A stretch of DNA of 64,000 bases from Drosophila miranda (Eukaryota > Arthropoda > Insecta > Diptera > Drosophilidae): assembly GCF_003369915.1 (NCBI RefSeq), contig NC_046675.1, positions 11,966,001 to 12,030,000 of the forward strand. The letters are read 5' to 3'. The position numbers and the translations under genes were made by a program. Numbering within the stretch: position 1 is the stretch's first letter; each line of letters opens with the position of its first letter. The notes under the pieces are model-generated. The model saw only the letters and a list, made by a program, of their open reading frames with translations. It had not been told where the DNA came from and did not search any database. Below, one piece after another: positions 59,673 through 64,000 of this stretch.

Positions 59673-62600
59673 ACCGGGGCGAAAGCAAAATATTTTGCGC
59701 CATTTGTCCTTTTTGTCATTTGTCCGGTGGCACAAACAGGGCAAATTGTTTGCAATAAAGCGCGTGGCTGGAGTGGAGTCGACTGTGGCATAATGCAGGT
59801 GTGCCGCCCCCCACCCCGCGTTGCATGCCTCAACGGATGCGCATTCGAATTTCGAAGGGCCATCGAAAGCAATAACAACAATAAAGATGCACTCGAGTGG
59901 GAGGCCAGCATTTTTGGCATGGAACTGCCTTAATAATTAGCAAGAAAGTGGGATTAAGAAGGCCTCCTCGGGAGGCACGTCCAATGGGATCAGTTTCAAT
60001 GAATTATCGGCAGTATTACTGGTTGGATCTTGCATGGATATATTCCATGCAAATTAGTTGAGCAATCCTATAATATCAGGAAATCTCTCTCATCCGGTAA
60101 ACATTTATCCACTGCAGATTCTCAATTATTGCATTTCCCGTTCATTCAATAAATAAACATCTATTATATGCTTTCAAGCCATTCATATTGGCTTCCAAGC
60201 AACTGCTGCGGGGAAAAACAACAAAGATGACAAAATGCAATAATTTTCGCTGGAAAGTTGAAGCGGAAAATCGCAAAATGAAAATGTTAATTGATTCTGT
60301 TTTTTCCTAGTTACTTTTTTTGTTTCTTCTTCATTTTGTTGAATGCCTGATGGTGGCTGCCGCTGCCGCTGATGCCGTTGCTGTTGTTTCTTTCGCAGCT
60401 TTTATTTGTTGTAGTTGGTGGGTAAAAGTTTTGTCAATGGGATTTTTTATTGCAGTCGGTAAAAGTTTTTATGTGGCACCATTAGTAGCCAATTATTGGC
60501 GACTCCTGCAACGGGGGTGTGATGATGTGGGGCATTGCAAATTTATATTCCATGTCAGCGGCTTTTGCAGAGTGGAGTGTGGAAAGTGGAAAGTGCAAAG
60601 CGCAGAGAGACAGAGAGGGAGACTCGGCAAAGGCCGATAATGAGCATCTAATAACTCAATTTGGGCCAAGACAAGGATAAGAAGAGCAGTCAGAAGTGGG
60701 GTAGGAGGCGGGGTCAGGGACACTAATTAAAACCGCTGTAAATGGGGGGAAAATGGCGAATGGCTGCAGTTGTCGGCGCTTCTTTTAGCTTAATTAAACA
60801 TTGCCGCTTGACTTTTAATTGATTGTGAACAAACTGAAAAGCTTGCAGCAGACAAATAAACAATTTAACTAAATGCGCCGCAAAGTAGGCAACGCCGGGC
60901 GTCAGTCAGCAGCGGCTTTTTATGGTCTCTGGAATATGGCCTCACTTTCTCTCTCTCCCTCTCTCTGTCTTTCTCTGACTGCCAACTGGCATGGAAATGA
61001 TGCCCTAGCCTGGCTTGGCCTGGCCCGGCCTGGCCCTGCCATTGCCGCCGCCGCCACCTCCTGACGGAGAGTGTAAATGTAAACACAGTTCGTGCAACAA
61101 AAGCCAGCAAGGCGTCAGAGCAGGAACAATGCGTAAGTCGAATGAATGGGCAAAAGCAGAGGGAGCTTCCCCTTACCCAGTGCAGGATGGAGGAGGGGTG
61201 CACGAATGAATGAATGAATGAATGAGCTTAGGCTGACTCTGGCCTCTCTCTCTCTTTCTCTATCTCAGTTTTGAGTGAGTGAATGTGAATGAGTGCTGGG
61301 GACAATTGTGATAATTGCCGTTGTCTCGCACCTAGCTCTGGGGTGGGGGTGGGCTGCCCGAGGACCTGCCAGTGTGGGGTGTGGGGTGTGGGGCCTCCGT
61401 GAGTCGTGAAATGATGACAAGAAAAAGCTTTTCCGCCGGCAGTTTGCCTGCCTCCTGCCTCTGATCTCCTTCCTGCAGCACCACGTCACGCCCCCCCACT
61501 GAACCCTATTTATTCAACAATTTTCTACAATTTTATTGTTTACATTTATGTTCTGCCTCTCACACGCATATGTGTGTGCGGCATGCATGTCTGTCTGCGT
61601 GTGCCTCATCTTTTGGGGGAAAAGTTTTCCTTTGGCCTGGCCTTTCGTTATTTCCAACTCTAACTCGGGGTTTTTGCCTGCTCATGTTTTTTCTCCGACT
61701 CTTTTCATACCTTTGCAGAAAGGGTGTGATGCTTTTGATGAAAGGTTGACTTTAAGGTGATACCAGATGGTATACCAAACATCTTTGGAGGCTTTGTTCA
61801 AACAGTCTCTCAGGGGCAAAAAACAATTTAATATTCGATTATTCCACACAGCTTTGTAGTATTATATTGGAAACATCACTTAAAACGGATTAAGAGGGTA
61901 TCTCAAGCGTCGGCGCCTAAAGCTAGATATTTTTTTCGTTTTTTTGTCGGTCGTTTCTTCTGTGTGTCTTGTTCTGCTTCCTCTTTTTTTTCGCGCACAA
62001 TTTGCATGCGAATTTGCCGCTGTCTGTTGGCTCTGCACCTGCCCCTGCTCCTAGTGCTCCTCCCCCTCCTCCTGCGCCTGCTCCTCCTCCTGCTCCTTCT
62101 CTTAGAGTTGCGCGTGCCTTTTCCTTTTTCCTGCACGACTGCAGGCTGCCACTTGGCCTGGCCTCTCATCTGCTTTGCTCTGCCTCTCCTCCCCATCCTC
62201 CTTAGCCGCTCTTCTACCCATCTGTTTGCACATTTTTTTCTGCGTTGCCCCACCGTCTTTTTCTTGTTCATTTTTTATGCCCCGTTAACAACTTTTGCTC
62301 GGTTTACTTTTCCCGTGTCGGACGGCGACGGCAACGGCAACGACGGCAACGGCGACGTCTTTGAAAGTTTAATTGTTGTTGCATGTCTTTTTGCTGCTGC
62401 CGCTGCTGCTGCTCAGCCGTCTTCCTCCTGGCTGTCCTGTGATCCTGCCTGCTCATGGTGTTCCGGCTGCTCCTGGAAGTGCTCCGTCTCCGCTACTCTT
62501 CCTCTGCTCGCTTCGTTGTGTAAATTGTACGCCGCACGTTTTTACGCCTGCAGCGGAGATGGAGTCCAGACCCAGGACGAAGACGAGTCGAGGACTCCAC

Positions 62601-63162
62601 TGTCTTTTCCATATGCATATGTGTCTGCCTCTTTTTCTGTTTCTGTCTGTCGGTGTGTGTGTGTGTGTATGTGTGTGTGGCTGGGGTGTCCTCGTGCTCG
62701 ACGGAAGTGTGAAACTGAAATTGAGCAACTAAAGGACTAAAAGGCTGTTGCCTGCTTCCTGTCGCAGCGTTCATTGCCAACGTCTGTTACTGTTAAATGT
62801 GTGGGTGGAAGGAGCATATGTGTGTGTGTGAGTGGTGGGGATATGTGCGTGCCTTCGACTTTATTTGGTTTACGCAGCGTTTGGCATTTATTTGCCCACA
62901 GTGAGACACACTCGCAGCCAAAATGGGGGAAATGGGGGAAAACTTCGTTTGCTCTGCCCCCAAAATTTTTGCCCCTTTTAAGAAAAAAGCAAACCGGCAA
63001 AAAAGTATATACGATATGTATTTTTGAAAAGTGCTTGGAGGCGGGTAGGAAGTTTGTAAAACGCATTCTGCTCAGCGATAACTCCATTGAACTGGGGGTA
63101 AGTGTTGTTCTTCCTTCAGGAGCACGCACTCCTTCCGTCCATTGGCTTTTTTTCCCCAGCTC

Positions 63163-63430
63163 TTTTTGTACCCTTAAAGATAGGGTATTATTGACACCCC
63201 CGCATAGCAGAAGAATCGAAAAACCAATAAGATATCTGTATTCTTGAGGAGCATCAACAGCCGAATATTCTATGAACATACCTTCTAATATGTTACTCTA
63301 AGAACTCAATTTTAAGGATATCCCTGACAAACTTTACGCTGAACTTTTGTTGTATTCCTATTTTTAAGTAGGAGCCGATAAGATCGGACTGCTATATGCA
63401 TATCAATAGGTCGAAAAATTGTAAATTGGG
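63163..63430. repeat. Relic of the 'AGGGTATTAT' dispersed repeat
   Basis: TACCCTTAAAGATAGGGTAT, then GTATTCTTGAGGAGCATCAAC, CCGATAAGATCGGACTGCTA and a TATGCATATCA tail recur in the same order in a very common Drosophila repeat that I recall. It is degenerate and non-coding; its class is uncertain. Confidence 0.5.
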
Positions 63431-63539
63431 AGAATAAGTTTATATTTCTAAAGACAATCTAATCAAACTTAAAGAGATCTAATATAATGGGATTTTTCCT
63501 AGTTTAATCGACATTCGGATGACTCGGAAAAATTTCATT

Positions 63540-64000
63540 ATTTTTCTAGCACGCATATTTAAATTAAATAAAGATTAAAACTTAGATTTAAATATATAAA
63601 TAAATTAAAACGTCTTTTAATCTAAATAGAAAATTCTTTATAATAATTAAATACGAGACGATTTGTAGGAAATATGCTTAGCTTGAATTTAAAAATATTT
63701 AATTTTAATATGAAACATATTTATTTTAATATGAAACCTATGTATTTTAAATGTTAAATATAAACATATTTAATTTAAAAGAAATTTAATTAAAATATGA
63801 TAATATTTATTTTGAAATATATTTAATTAAAATATGAAAATATTTCTTTTAACTATGAAATATATTTAGATTAAATATTTCCTTATTAATGTTAAAACGT
63901 GATTGAAAACACTTCCCATTTTAATATTTCAACCCTCGGGTCAAATACAATGCCATAAATATTTAAATCTAAGTGTAACTATTCGTGGTTCAGGATATTT
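63540..64000. repeat. Very AT-rich end with imperfect tandem units
   Basis: Units of the type ATTTTAATATGAAACATATT recur about every 35-40 bp with many differences at about 63700-63870. This looks like a decayed satellite-like or low-complexity tract. Confidence 0.5.

Larger units (their letters stand above)
55710..64000. other. Non-coding stretch without a supported gene
   Basis: Probably the 5' intron and upstream region of the Ig gene, or intergenic DNA. I see no frame with a recognisable domain. Contents: (GGAAT)n near 55765-55785, AGCGGCTGAG repeats at 58260-58285, ACCGG pentamers at 59645-59672, GAATGA tetramers at 61204-61227, a (GT)n run at 62653-62680, a MITE-like relic at 59189-59344 and dispersed-repeat relics at about 61690-61790 and 63163-63430. 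Confidence 0.5.

Noticed and set aside
61964-62740. 258-codon plus-strand frame rich in Leu, Ser and Cys
   Set aside because: Arises from CT-rich low-complexity DNA; no domain, several overlapping frames of similar length.
1-64000. CRISPR arrays, tRNA or rRNA genes, phage or bacterial elements
   Set aside because: None seen; no regularly spaced repeats, no tRNA-like B-box context with a cloverleaf, and the sequence is clearly insect nuclear DNA.

Overview
This window comes from a Drosophila nuclear genome. The evidence is compact genes with introns of about 60-100 bp, GT-AG splice sites, M1BP/'motif 1' core promoters, CAG/poly-Q-rich coding DNA, AT-rich relic repeats, and above all an unmistakable trithorax (trx) gene beside a mitochondrial methionyl-tRNA synthetase gene, the order I recall for 3R/Muller element E. 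The species is not D. melanogaster as far as I can tell. The dispersed 'AGGGTATTAT' and 'ATATACCG' relics would suit an obscura-group or related Sophophora species, but that is a guess.

Layout. 1-13.4 kb: no gene that I can support; AT-rich intergenic (or distant intronic) DNA with microsatellites and one MITE-like relic. 13.4-20.1 kb: MetRS-m (minus strand, six coding exons), with a 4.45-kb intron. 20.2-21.1 kb: dispersed repeat abutting the MetRS-m promoter. 21.4-24.5 kb: three paralogous secreted coiled-coil genes (DUF745-like), two minus and one plus. 24.6-46.5 kb: trx (minus strand), with a 1.4-kb 3' UTR, coding exons at 26.08-38.41 kb, and about 8 kb of 5' leader/intron ending at a double motif-1 promoter. 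46.5-47.2 kb: a second copy of the repeat seen beside MetRS-m. 48.1-49.5 kb: a BET-like bromodomain gene (minus). 50.6-52.5 kb: a prolyl 4-hydroxylase alpha-subunit gene (plus). 53.1-55.7 kb: a three-Ig-domain cell-surface protein gene of the DIP/Lachesin type (minus). 55.7-64 kb: no supported gene; simple repeats, a second MITE-like relic, a dispersed-repeat relic and a very AT-rich end.

How the genes relate. This is a eukaryotic neighbourhood, not an operon, and most genes have independent functions: mitochondrial translation, chromatin regulation, collagen-type hydroxylation in the ER, neuronal surface recognition. Notable shared features are tail-to-tail 3' ends (DUF745-like gene C with trx; PH4-alpha with the Ig gene), a 135-bp bidirectional promoter between two DUF745-like paralogues, and related repeats flanking the motif-1 promoters of MetRS-m and trx.

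Most interesting leads: an 87-nt hairpin in the trx leader; the duplicated promoter-side block; two 69-nt in-frame trx introns that bracket the first cysteine cluster; an intron-poor bromodomain gene with a decayed second bromodomain and a duplicated first exon; and a prolyl hydroxylase whose 2-oxoglutarate-binding lysine appears replaced by arginine. I found no wholly new multi-gene system.
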